Positions 15,875 through 22,938 of a stretch of 64,000 bases of DNA are shown piece by piece. The DNA comes from JBKCUI01 sp052161625. Lineage in GTDB: Bacteria; Planctomycetota; Planctomycetia; Pirellulales; Pirellulaceae. Both the position numbers and the translations under genes were made by a program. Location of the stretch: NCBI GenBank assembly GCA_052161625.1, contig CP197412.1. One strand, given 5' to 3'. The notes under the pieces were generated by a model. That model saw only the letters and a list, made by a program, of their open reading frames with translations. It had not been told where the DNA came from and searched no databases. The first letter of the stretch is position 1. Every line of letters starts with the position of its first letter.

Positions 15875-17707
15875 ATGACCCAGTCTGTCTCCCGAGTATT
15901 GTCCGCGTCCACAATGCGGTCGGTGAAGCTCGCAGCAGATCTAGGAACGGCGGTCTTGGTGGTGTTTCTCCTCTACGCGGGGCGCGACGTGTTGATTCCG
16001 TTCGCGCTGAGTTTGTTGTTGGCGTTCCTCTTATCTCCAGTGGTCAATTGGATCCAAAAGAGAGGGTTTTCCAACCTGTCGGCAGTCTTTGTGACGGCGG
16101 CGGGGCTTTTTACCTTGCTGATTCTAGGACTGGTGGTTCTGGGTTCGAGCATGGCCCAATTCGCGTCCGACTTTCCCAAATACAAGGGTGAGGTCGAGAA
16201 GAAGGTCGAGTCGATTCAATCTGCCGTGCAAGATGTTGGCAAGCAGTTTGAGAAGGTATTGGCGAAACCGAAAAAAGAACGTGCGGCCGGTCGGATCGTG
16301 GAGAAAGGTGAAGAGACGTCGGAGACCGAGGAACCGGCGGACGAGAAGAGCGGCGACGAGGGGAAGAGCAGGTCAGCGGAGGGCCCTGAAGTTCCTTGGC
16401 AAAGTCTCCTTGGGAATCTCGCGAACGTTTTTGGACCGATCGGGACCGCGGGCTTGGTCGCTGTGTTCGCCATCTTCTTGCTCGTCAATCGAGATGACCT
16501 GAGAGATCGATTTGTCGCGGTGGTAAGCCGCGGGAACTATGTTGTCACGACCGAAGCGATAGCGGAAGCGTCGGAGCGAATCAGCCGATACATCTCCGCC
16601 CAATTCCTTTTGAACTCTTCCTATGGTGTGATTTTTGGGGTGGGATTGTGGGTCGTGGGACTTGTCATGGACCCGCAGCGGGGATTCCCCAACGTCTTGT
16701 TTCTAGGGGTGATGGCTGGGCTCGTCCGTTTTCTCCCCTACGTCGGTCCCTTGATCGGCGCCGGATTACCCCTTCTGGTATCGATCGCTCTGTTCCCGGG
16801 TTACACGGTTTTCATGGTCGTGTTGGGGATGATTGTGGTACTCGAGTTGATCTACAACAATCTTTTGGAGCCTTGGCTATACGGGTCACGGACGGGGGTT
16901 TCGGCGATCGCCGTCATTACCGCAGCGGTTTTTTGGGGGTGGCTTTGGGGGGCGGTCGGGTTGTTGTTGGCGACCCCGCTCACCGTTTGTTTGGTCGTGC
17001 TCGGGCGATACGTTCCGCGTCTCAGGTTCTTTGTCACGTTGCTCAGCGACGAGGAGCAAGTCCCGCCGTCACTCCGAGCCTATCAAAGGCTCCTTTCTGG
17101 GGACGACCATAAACTGAAGGAGCTCCTCGTCGAAGAATCCAAGAAGAAGAGCGATGTCGAATGGCTCGATGAGATTCTCGTTCCGGTATCGAAGCGAATT
17201 CAACGGCAGCCTGCAGGGGAGCGTCCGTCGTCGAGCGAGCTGACGGAGAGACTGAAGTCGGTTCTCAACGAAGAGCCGTTGGCGAGCCTCTTTCGGGCTG
17301 ACCCAGGTGAGCATGGGGAGCAAACCATCGCAGCGATTGGGGCTCGAGCAGCGACCGAGACGATACTTTTGGAAAAGTTCAGTCAAATGGAGCCAGATTT
17401 GCTGTGGAAGGTCGATGTCTCGGGAGAGATGCCGGAGGTCTTTGCCAAAGAGATACTTCAGATCAATCCCAGCGCGGTCTTACTCTTAGCGCTACCGCCC
17501 GGAGGGGTAAGGCAAACCATGTTCTGGATTCGTACCCTGCGCCGCGGTGGATACGAAAAGGAAATCTTTGTCCTGCGCCCGGGCAAACTTCGACGTTACG
17601 ATGATTTGTTGGTCGCGCTGCGAAATGCAGGTGCCACCGCACTCCTCACTTCGTTCTCGCAAACGCGTCGAAAGCTGAAGAGTTTTTCTCAGGGAGGTGT
17701 AGTATGA
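15875..17707 (+). CDS. AI-2E family (PerM/UPF0118) permease with long cytosolic C-terminal domain
   Basis: A 610-residue protein. Residues 15 to about 375 form the eight-helix AI-2E core: N-terminal helix pair, a periplasmic/peripheral helical stretch with a highly charged insertion (KPKKERAAG...EETSETEEPADEK), then RFLPYVGPLIGAGLPLL and LYNNLLEPWLYG-like family motifs (LIYNNLLEPWLYG). About 230 more residues follow the last helix, far longer than typical (about 350). The tail ends in an alpha/beta-looking segment with PSAVLLLALPPGG and GGYEKEIFVLRPGK. Start: ATG 15875 gives a normal N-terminus; ATG 15914 is possible. Overlaps the receiver gene by ATGA, so the two are coupled. Family name does not prove AI-2 transport. 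Confidence 0.85.
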   Translation: MTQSVSRVLSASTMRSVKLAADLGTAVLVVFLLYAGRDVLIPFALSLLLAFLLSPVVNWIQKRGFSNLSAVFVTAAGLFTLLILGLVVLGSSMAQFASDFPKYKGEVEKKVESIQSAVQDVGKQFEKVLAKPKKERAAGRIVEKGEETSETEEPADEKSGDEGKSRSAEGPEVPWQSLLGNLANVFGPIGTAGLVAVFAIFLLVNRDDLRDRFVAVVSRGNYVVTTEAIAEASERISRYISAQFLLNSSYGVIFGVGLWVVGLVMDPQRGFPNVLFLGVMAGLVRFLPYVGPLIGAGLPLLVSIALFPGYTVFMVVLGMIVVLELIYNNLLEPWLYGSRTGVSAIAVITAAVFWGWLWGAVGLLLATPLTVCLVVLGRYVPRLRFFVTLLSDEEQVPPSLRAYQRLLSGDDHKLKELLVEESKKKSDVEWLDEILVPVSKRIQRQPAGERPSSSELTERLKSVLNEEPLASLFRADPGEHGEQTIAAIGARAATETILLEKFSQMEPDLLWKVDVSGEMPEVFAKEILQINPSAVLLLALPPGGVRQTMFWIRTLRRGGYEKEIFVLRPGKLRRYDDLLVALRNAGATALLTSFSQTRRKLKSFSQGGVV

Positions 17708-18105
17708 CAACGGTAATGGTGATCGATGATCGACGAGATTCCGAACGGATCGTATCGAGAAAGCTGATCGATATGGGCTTTGAAGTCTTTTCTCGCGACA
17801 ACGCCGAGGGATTGGTCGAAACGCTAGACACTCAACCGGTCGATCTGATCATTTTGGATATGAATATGCCCGAGGTCGATGGGTGCGAAGCCACCATTCT
17901 GCTTCGCTCCCACCCCGTTTACAAAGATCTGCCCATCGTACTTTGTACCGCTCACCCTTTGCCGGGCGACCAAGAGCGGGCCATGAGCGCGGGATGCAAT
18001 CGGTTTTTAGAAAAGCCGCTGCAAAGCGAAGAGCTTCGAACCATCTTATCGGAGCTCCTCACCCCATCCCCTACATCGGTGACTTCCCCCGAACAATCTT
18101 CATGA
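17704..18105 (+). CDS. Stand-alone response-regulator receiver protein
   Basis: A 133-residue single REC domain with no output domain. D8/D9 acidic pair (VIDDRRD), phospho-acceptor D52 (LIILDMNMPEVDG), T in VLCTAHP and K in EKPLQ are all present, so it should be phosphorylatable. GGAGG lies seven bases before the ATG, which overlaps the stop of the AI-2E permease gene. This coupling suggests the receiver acts on the permease's long cytosolic tail (inference). The end overlaps the convergent DUF1328 gene by 35 bases. Confidence 0.92.
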   Translation: MTTVMVIDDRRDSERIVSRKLIDMGFEVFSRDNAEGLVETLDTQPVDLIILDMNMPEVDGCEATILLRSHPVYKDLPIVLCTAHPLPGDQERAMSAGCNRFLEKPLQSEELRTILSELLTPSPTSVTSPEQSS

Positions 18106-18244
18106 TCAAGCTAACGACAAACATGACCAAGAAGAGGATGAAGAGGATTTGAGCAATGCCAGCCGCACCCGCAGCAATGCCGCTAAATCCGAACAATGCC
18201 GCGATCAAGGCAAGAATAAAAAAGGTGAGTGCCCAGGAAAGCAT
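18071..18244 (-). CDS. DUF1328 (YtjA-like) small membrane protein
   Basis: A 57-residue protein that is nearly all membrane: MLSWALTFFILALIAALFGFSG is the family N-terminus, followed by GIAAGAAGIAQILFILFLVMF. GGAGG lies eight bases before ATG 18244, so the shorter start is preferred over one five codons upstream. Function unknown; the family is widespread and often stress-associated, in keeping with the CsbD/DUF883 cluster 5 kb away. Convergent with the receiver gene, with 35 bases shared at the 3' ends. Confidence 0.88.
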   Translation of the reverse strand: MLSWALTFFILALIAALFGFSGIAAGAAGIAQILFILFLVMFVVSLIMKIVRGKSPM

Positions 18245-18404
18245 GACGATAACCTCCAAGATGCCAATGAAAACGAAAATGCAATCGCCGGGATGCGCTC
18301 CGTCCGAAGCGGACCTCCAGCTTTAGATGAAATTAGCAAGCGTCATGCCAAACGTTCTTTCCAGGCCTTGAGCGGTTGGATTGCTCGATGATCGACCAGG
18401 GTGT

Positions 18405-18761
18405 CTACTGAGCGTTCAACCAACGCGCGGTTTGCATCGAATGGATGAGCGACTGGATGATTCCGTCCAAGCTATTGGCGGCTGAATCCAGGATCGTCCA
18501 GTCCGCTTCCGATGCGGCTTGTTCAAAAACCGCGATTTGGTCCACTTCCGCTGTGGCATAGAACGTGCTGGTAAGACCTTTCAGGCTGTGAGCGAAGAGT
18601 TTGGCTCGCGAGGCATCGCGAGCCAGTACGGCTTCCCGAAAGTCCGCGACGAGCTTGGGAGAGTCCTCGGCGAAGATACCAGCCAACTCCATCAAGAGAT
18701 CCCGGTTGCCATCGAGTGATTTTAAGGCTTGTACCTCGTTGATAGGCATGTTCAGTCCCAT
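18405..18761 (-). CDS. Histidine-phosphotransfer (Hpt) domain protein
   Basis: A 118-residue stand-alone Hpt protein. LFAHSLKGLTSTFYA holds the phospho-accepting H58 with the usual K two residues on. It lacks any kinase domain, so it should relay phosphate between the receiver of a hybrid kinase and a response regulator. Start ATG 18761 chosen; ATG 18749 is also possible. The same frame is open upstream to 19883 but that part is antisense to the sigma-54 regulator and not real. Its gene is divergent from that regulator, 123 bases away, and two hybrid kinases lie within 8 kb. Confidence 0.85.
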   Translation of the reverse strand: MGLNMPINEVQALKSLDGNRDLLMELAGIFAEDSPKLVADFREAVLARDASRAKLFAHSLKGLTSTFYATAEVDQIAVFEQAASEADWTILDSAANSLDGIIQSLIHSMQTARWLNAQ

Positions 18762-18884
18762 TCGTGTTGGAGAGTGTGAGGATGGTACGGGGCGGAGTGG
18801 CAAGCCCGTTCCGTCGATGAGTGGACGGAAACCACAGCAAACAGCATACCGATAAGAAGGCATTCGTTTTGGTTGGAGAGCTTC

Positions 18885-20522
18885 ATGACAAAGGTATTGG
18901 TGATCGACGACGATCGGATGGTTCGGCACATCGTCAGCGCCGGATTGAATGGATACGAAGGGCTCGAAGTGCTTCAGGCGAGCGACGGGGATTCGGGGCT
19001 GCAACTGATTGAACAGGAGCAACCCTCGGTGCTTCTTTTGGATATTTTCCTTCCGGAGCACAACGGCTTGGAACTCTTTCGCAAGATCCGGGCGATCAAT
19101 GGAAAGATCCCTGTGATCTTTATCACGGCGGATACGTCGAGCGAAACAGCGATTCAAGCGATGCGGGCAGGGGCCTTTGACTATTTGTCGAAGCCGCTGA
19201 ATGTGGAGCAAGTTCGCAATCTGACCATCAGCGCTGTGCGCGCTCGAAAGGCCATGGATCAACCGGTCGCCTTCTCGATCGGGGAGGGAATGGCGGACGC
19301 AGAGCGATTCATCGGCCGTTCCAAAGCGATGGTCGAGGTCTACAAGTCGATCGGCCGGGTTGCCGCGCAAAACGTGACCGTCTTGATCCGCGGGGAAAGT
19401 GGATGTGGAAAGGAATTGGTGGCCCGCGCGATTATGCAGAACAGCCATCGAGCCGATCGACCTTATGTGGCGGTGAACTGCGCTGCGATCCCAGATCAAT
19501 TGCTGGAGAGCGAACTCTTTGGCCATGAAAAAGGAGCGTTCACGGGCGCAGAGAAACGTCGGATCGGTCGGTTTGAGCAGTGCGATGGGGGAACCATCTT
19601 CCTGGACGAAATCGGGGATATGTCCCAGGTCACGCAGGGCAAGGTTCTTCGGTTGCTCCAAGAACAGAAGTTCGAGCGGGTGGGAGGAAACGAAATAATC
19701 CAGACCAATGTTCGCATTATCGCGGCAACCAATCGTCCCTTGGAAGAAATGGTCGAGGAAGGAACGTTTCGCGAGGATCTTCTCTATCGCTTGAACGGTT
19801 TCACCATCTTCCTTCCACCCCTCCGCGAGCGAGTCGAAGACATTCCTTTGCTGCTCGAGTACTTCTTCCGGCGTGCCAAACATGACATGTCACGCCCTGA
19901 GCTCGAAGGAATCTCGCCTGAAGCCTTTGAGTTGCTGCAGCATTATGACTGGCCAGGAAACGTAAGGCAGTTGCAGTCGGTGGTACGGCAATCGGTTCTC
20001 AACACGACGGGAACCGTCATCGCGTCGGTGAATCTCCCCGACTTTGTTCAAGAAGGCAGGCGACAGACGAAATCTGTTCCGCATGTGGAGAAAGCAGGTT
20101 TGGAGCGTTTCGATGAAAAGGAACAAACTGATGCACCTAACCATGTGATCGAAAAGGAACCGATGGAGCGCGCGCGCGTCGAACCCGAGCACATCAGCGC
20201 GCAGCCTGTTGAACGCCCATCCAGCGTCCATCACGACGAGGATGTGACGGATGGCACCGAATTCCTGGATCAGGACACGAGCAGAGTTTTTCCCCTTTTT
20301 GAGTATGTCGCAACGCGCATGACCGAGGGGACAGTCAATCTTTATGCCGAAGCATTGGAGCAGATGGAGCGACGGCTTTTCACCCAAGTCCTTGAGGCGA
20401 CCGGGGGGAATCAGTCCAAGGCAGCCGAGATTCTCGGCATCACGCGAGGAAAGGTTAGGGATAGGATCGCCACCTTTGGTATTCACGTTGAGAAGACCGT
20501 TTCGATCTCCAAGAGAAGCTAG
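18885..20522 (+). CDS. Sigma-54-dependent response regulator (REC-AAA-Fis HTH, NtrC/AtoC type)
   Basis: A 545-residue activator. REC domain residues 1-120 with D53 (LLLDIFLPEHNG) and K in SKPLN; AAA+ domain about 138-385 with Walker A GESGCGKE, intact sigma-54 contact loop GAFTGA (217-222), Walker B GGTIFLDEIGDM and the arginine-finger region; then an unusual, acidic and charged linker of about 90 residues; finally a Fis-type helix-turn-helix (GGNQSKAAEILGITRGKVRD). ATG 18885 has GGAG nearby. Only six bases separate it from the ETR1-like hybrid kinase, so they form an operon and probably a cognate pair. A sigma-54 promoter lies just downstream of that kinase. Confidence 0.95.
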   Translation: MTKVLVIDDDRMVRHIVSAGLNGYEGLEVLQASDGDSGLQLIEQEQPSVLLLDIFLPEHNGLELFRKIRAINGKIPVIFITADTSSETAIQAMRAGAFDYLSKPLNVEQVRNLTISAVRARKAMDQPVAFSIGEGMADAERFIGRSKAMVEVYKSIGRVAAQNVTVLIRGESGCGKELVARAIMQNSHRADRPYVAVNCAAIPDQLLESELFGHEKGAFTGAEKRRIGRFEQCDGGTIFLDEIGDMSQVTQGKVLRLLQEQKFERVGGNEIIQTNVRIIAATNRPLEEMVEEGTFREDLLYRLNGFTIFLPPLRERVEDIPLLLEYFFRRAKHDMSRPELEGISPEAFELLQHYDWPGNVRQLQSVVRQSVLNTTGTVIASVNLPDFVQEGRRQTKSVPHVEKAGLERFDEKEQTDAPNHVIEKEPMERARVEPEHISAQPVERPSSVHHDEDVTDGTEFLDQDTSRVFPLFEYVATRMTEGTVNLYAEALEQMERRLFTQVLEATGGNQSKAAEILGITRGKVRDRIATFGIHVEKTVSISKRS

Positions 20523-20528
20523 AAAAAT

Positions 20529-22589
20529 ATGTTACGCTTTTTGGAATCGCTATCGTCCCTGCTGGAAACGCAAGGATTTCCGGCGAGATGGAATTGCGGC
20601 ACGGTTTGGTATCAAGAGCCGTGGTGGGGATGGTTGCATATTGTCAGCGACGTCGTGATATGGATGTGTTATTTCACGATTCCCCTTCTCATGATCGCTT
20701 TCGCGAGAAAAAAAGGGGATGTGCCGTTTCCCAGCGTCTTCGCTCTTTTCGCATCCTTTATTCTGCTTTGCAGTATCACCCATTTGATCGATGCCATGAT
20801 TTTCTATTGGCCGGTTTATCGATTGGCCGGGTTGATGAAATTTGCTACGGCTGTGGTTTCGTTCGCGACCGTGATCGCACTGTTTCGGATCCTCCCCGCA
20901 GCTCTCCTCCTTCGAGGGCCGAATGAAGCGCAGCGTGAAATCGACGACCGAACGAGCGAACTGCGGAAACTGACCGCGCAGCTGCAGATCGAAGCAGACA
21001 GACGTGAGAAGGTGGTGCAGGATCTTCGTGAGCACCGGGAGTTGCTCAAGCTTGCGATGACTGAGGGGGATACGGGGTTCTTCAACTGGGATTTGAAGTC
21101 CGATATGGTGGCGATGGATACCGCGGAGATCGCTCTGACCGGGTTGGGCGAGAAGGAGAATAACATCCTCGCGGACGACTTCTTTGATCGCATCGATCCG
21201 GAATATCAAGAATCGGTTCGGGAGGCGGCGCGGCGCGCTGTCGAACAAGGGGAACCGTACGATGTCCGATTTCCGTTCCTGCGCCCCGATGGACGGAAAA
21301 TTTGGCTGGCAGGCAGAGGCTGTGTCTTCAAAGACAATCGAGGAAATCCACTCAAATTCATCGGACTCAATCAAGATGTAACGGTCCAGGTTGAACGCGA
21401 GAACCTTTTGGATTTGGAAGCCGAACGAGCGCGCATCGCGAGCGAACAGAAGAGCCGATTCATCGCGCAAGTGAGCCACGAAATTCGAACTCCCCTGGCC
21501 GCCATGCTCGGGTGCATCGACTCGCTTCTCTTGACGTTAGAAAAGAGCGACACGCGTGACATGTTGGGAATCGTGCGATCGCAAGGTGAGCTACTGCAAG
21601 TCTTGGTGAACGATGTACTGGACCTGTCCAAAATGGAAGCGGGGAGATTGAAGTACGAAGCGAAGCCGACGCCCGTGGCCAATGTGTTCGCCGATGTTTG
21701 GTCTCTCATGAACCCCTTAGCCCAGGAAAAAGGCATCTCCATCCGATGGCTGGCCGAGACGAAGATTCCGGAGACCATCGTTTGCGATCGCTATCGTTTG
21801 AAACAGGTCTTTGTGAATCTCATCGGAAACGCCATCAAATTCACCGATCGAGGTTCGGTAACCATCGTGGCGAGACTGGAATCTCTCGGACCCGACCAAA
21901 ATGAATTGATCGCCGAGGTACGGGATACAGGATGCGGAATCCCCAAAGATAAATTGGACGTGATCTTCGAAGAGTTCGAACAAGCAGGAGAGGAACGCTC
22001 GGGAGCTGGATTGGGACTCGCTATTTGCCGCCGCCTCGTCAACCTCATGGGAGGCACCATCTCCGCGCGAAGCGAAATTGGAATCGGATCCGCATTCACC
22101 GTTCGAATCCCCATCGGCAAAATCGACGAAGAGGCTTTGGTCGTCATGGATCAAATCGCTCTCGATTCCAATGAAGAATCGGTCGTCCGCGAGGAACTCC
22201 AGCGACTCCCGTTGAAAGTGCTCGCGGCCGAGGATACCCGGGCGATTCAATTCGTTTTGCGAAGGATGGTCGGCTCGCTGGTCAGCGAACTGGCAATCGT
22301 CTCGAATGGTCGATTGGCGGTCGAACAAGTCATGGAGGCAGAAAAAGGACCAAACCCCTACGATCTCGTTCTGATGGATATCCAGATGCCGGAAGTCGAT
22401 GGCATCGAAGCGACGCGGCAATTGCGCCGTGAAGGGTTCCGCCGACCTATCATCGCTCTCACCGCAGGAGCCATGGAATCGGAGAAACAAGCGTGCATCA
22501 CCGCCGGCTGCACCCACTTCCTCGCCAAGCCGATCGACCTGCGAGAGCTCCGTCGACTCATGCAATCCATCAGCGGTGAAAAGAAATAG
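20529..22589 (+). CDS. Hybrid histidine kinase with ETR1-like ethylene/copper-binding membrane domain
   Basis: A 686-residue sensor. Residues 36-126 hold three membrane helices closely matching the plant ethylene-receptor sensor: SDVVIWMCYFTIP and FILLCSITHLID align with ETR1 SDFFIALAYFSIP and FIVLCGATHLIN. The residues known to matter in ETR1 are kept: D41 (ETR1 D25), Y48 (Y32), I51 (I35), P52 (P36), I78 (I62), and the Cu(I) ligands C81 and H85 (C65, H69). After a coiled coil come a PAS domain (about 175-290), HisKA with H317 (SHEIRTP), HATPase (NAIKFTD, DTGCGI, GAGLGLAI) and a receiver with D617. Unlike ETR1 there is no GAF domain. Ligand unproven. Co-transcribed with the sigma-54 regulator. 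Confidence 0.95.
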   Translation: MLRFLESLSSLLETQGFPARWNCGTVWYQEPWWGWLHIVSDVVIWMCYFTIPLLMIAFARKKGDVPFPSVFALFASFILLCSITHLIDAMIFYWPVYRLAGLMKFATAVVSFATVIALFRILPAALLLRGPNEAQREIDDRTSELRKLTAQLQIEADRREKVVQDLREHRELLKLAMTEGDTGFFNWDLKSDMVAMDTAEIALTGLGEKENNILADDFFDRIDPEYQESVREAARRAVEQGEPYDVRFPFLRPDGRKIWLAGRGCVFKDNRGNPLKFIGLNQDVTVQVERENLLDLEAERARIASEQKSRFIAQVSHEIRTPLAAMLGCIDSLLLTLEKSDTRDMLGIVRSQGELLQVLVNDVLDLSKMEAGRLKYEAKPTPVANVFADVWSLMNPLAQEKGISIRWLAETKIPETIVCDRYRLKQVFVNLIGNAIKFTDRGSVTIVARLESLGPDQNELIAEVRDTGCGIPKDKLDVIFEEFEQAGEERSGAGLGLAICRRLVNLMGGTISARSEIGIGSAFTVRIPIGKIDEEALVVMDQIALDSNEESVVREELQRLPLKVLAAEDTRAIQFVLRRMVGSLVSELAIVSNGRLAVEQVMEAEKGPNPYDLVLMDIQMPEVDGIEATRQLRREGFRRPIIALTAGAMESEKQACITAGCTHFLAKPIDLRELRRLMQSISGEKK

Positions 22590-22606
22590 CGAAACTCCTG
22601 AACCTT

Positions 22607-22622
22607 TTGGCACGAATATTGC
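22607..22622 (+). promoter_or_regulatory. Sigma-54 promoter (-24/-12)
   Basis: TTTGGCACGAATATTGC followed by T matches the consensus TGGCACG-N4-TTGCW in every strongly conserved position. The invariant GG (22609-22610) and GC (22621-22622) are separated by exactly ten bases, as RpoN requires. Transcription would start near 22634, giving a leader of about 45 bases before the ATG at 22679. Two sigma-54 activator genes lie within 6 kb, one directly upstream. Confidence 0.88.
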
Positions 22623-22678
22623 TCCATGGAGTTGTATTCTCATCAACTACTGCCTAGGGTGGATCAGGAGACCTTAAA

Positions 22679-22885
22679 ATGATCACGGAAACCGTACGTT
22701 CCATTCGCACCAATGAATTAGCAACGACCACTCCAAGCGAGCGCCGCAAGACGAAACTGGCGATTCGCAGCGGCTGGTCTCAAAAAGAGAAAGAGCAGCG
22801 AGCGATTGTCGCATCCTGCCGAACGGCCGAGCTGGCGTACCTCCTTTTCGGCGAAGACGGTGGCTGCTACCCAGCCGCATCTTGA
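22679..22885 (+). CDS. 68-residue orphan protein, putative sigma-54-controlled output gene
   Basis: A small basic protein, 68 residues, no signal peptide or membrane segment. A good AGGAG (22666-22670) lies eight bases before the ATG, and a near-perfect sigma-54 promoter lies about 60 bases upstream, so the gene is very likely real. The N-terminal part is rich in Arg, Thr and Ser; the middle (WSQKEKEQRAIVASCRTAELAYLLFG) looks helical; two cysteines are present. I recognise no family. Position directly after the ETR1-like kinase makes it a candidate target of that system. Confidence 0.75.
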   Translation: MITETVRSIRTNELATTTPSERRKTKLAIRSGWSQKEKEQRAIVASCRTAELAYLLFGEDGGCYPAAS

Positions 22886-22891
22886 GCGATT

Positions 22892-22933
22892 CCAATGCAA
22901 TGTGGTCGATCACAGCCTAACCGGTTGCACTGG
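22892..22933. terminator. Nested dyad between convergent genes, possible bidirectional terminator
   Basis: CCAATGCAA (22892-22900) pairs with TTGCACTGG (22925-22933) with one mismatch, and the loop contains a second dyad TGTGGTCGATCACA (22901-22914). It lies between the small orphan gene and the 3' end of the convergent hybrid kinase. No U-tract is evident, so a terminator role is tentative. Confidence 0.35.
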
Positions 22934-22938
22934 ATCGA

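Noticed and set aside
15875..17707. Autoinducer-2 exporter and quorum sensing
   Set aside because: The AI-2E family covers several functions, including ion antiport; no luxS or lsr gene is in view.
18762..19883. Long open frame on the minus strand continuous with the Hpt gene (would make a 492-residue protein)
   Set aside because: Antisense to the sigma-54 response regulator; only the last 118 residues have Hpt character, with a normal start at 18761.
20550..21479. 309-residue minus-strand open frame
   Set aside because: Antisense to the ETR1-like kinase; no coding features.
22901..22914. CRP-type operator (TGTGG-TCGA-TCACA)
   Set aside because: Half-sites are four, not six, bases apart and it lies between convergent gene ends; better treated as part of a hairpin.
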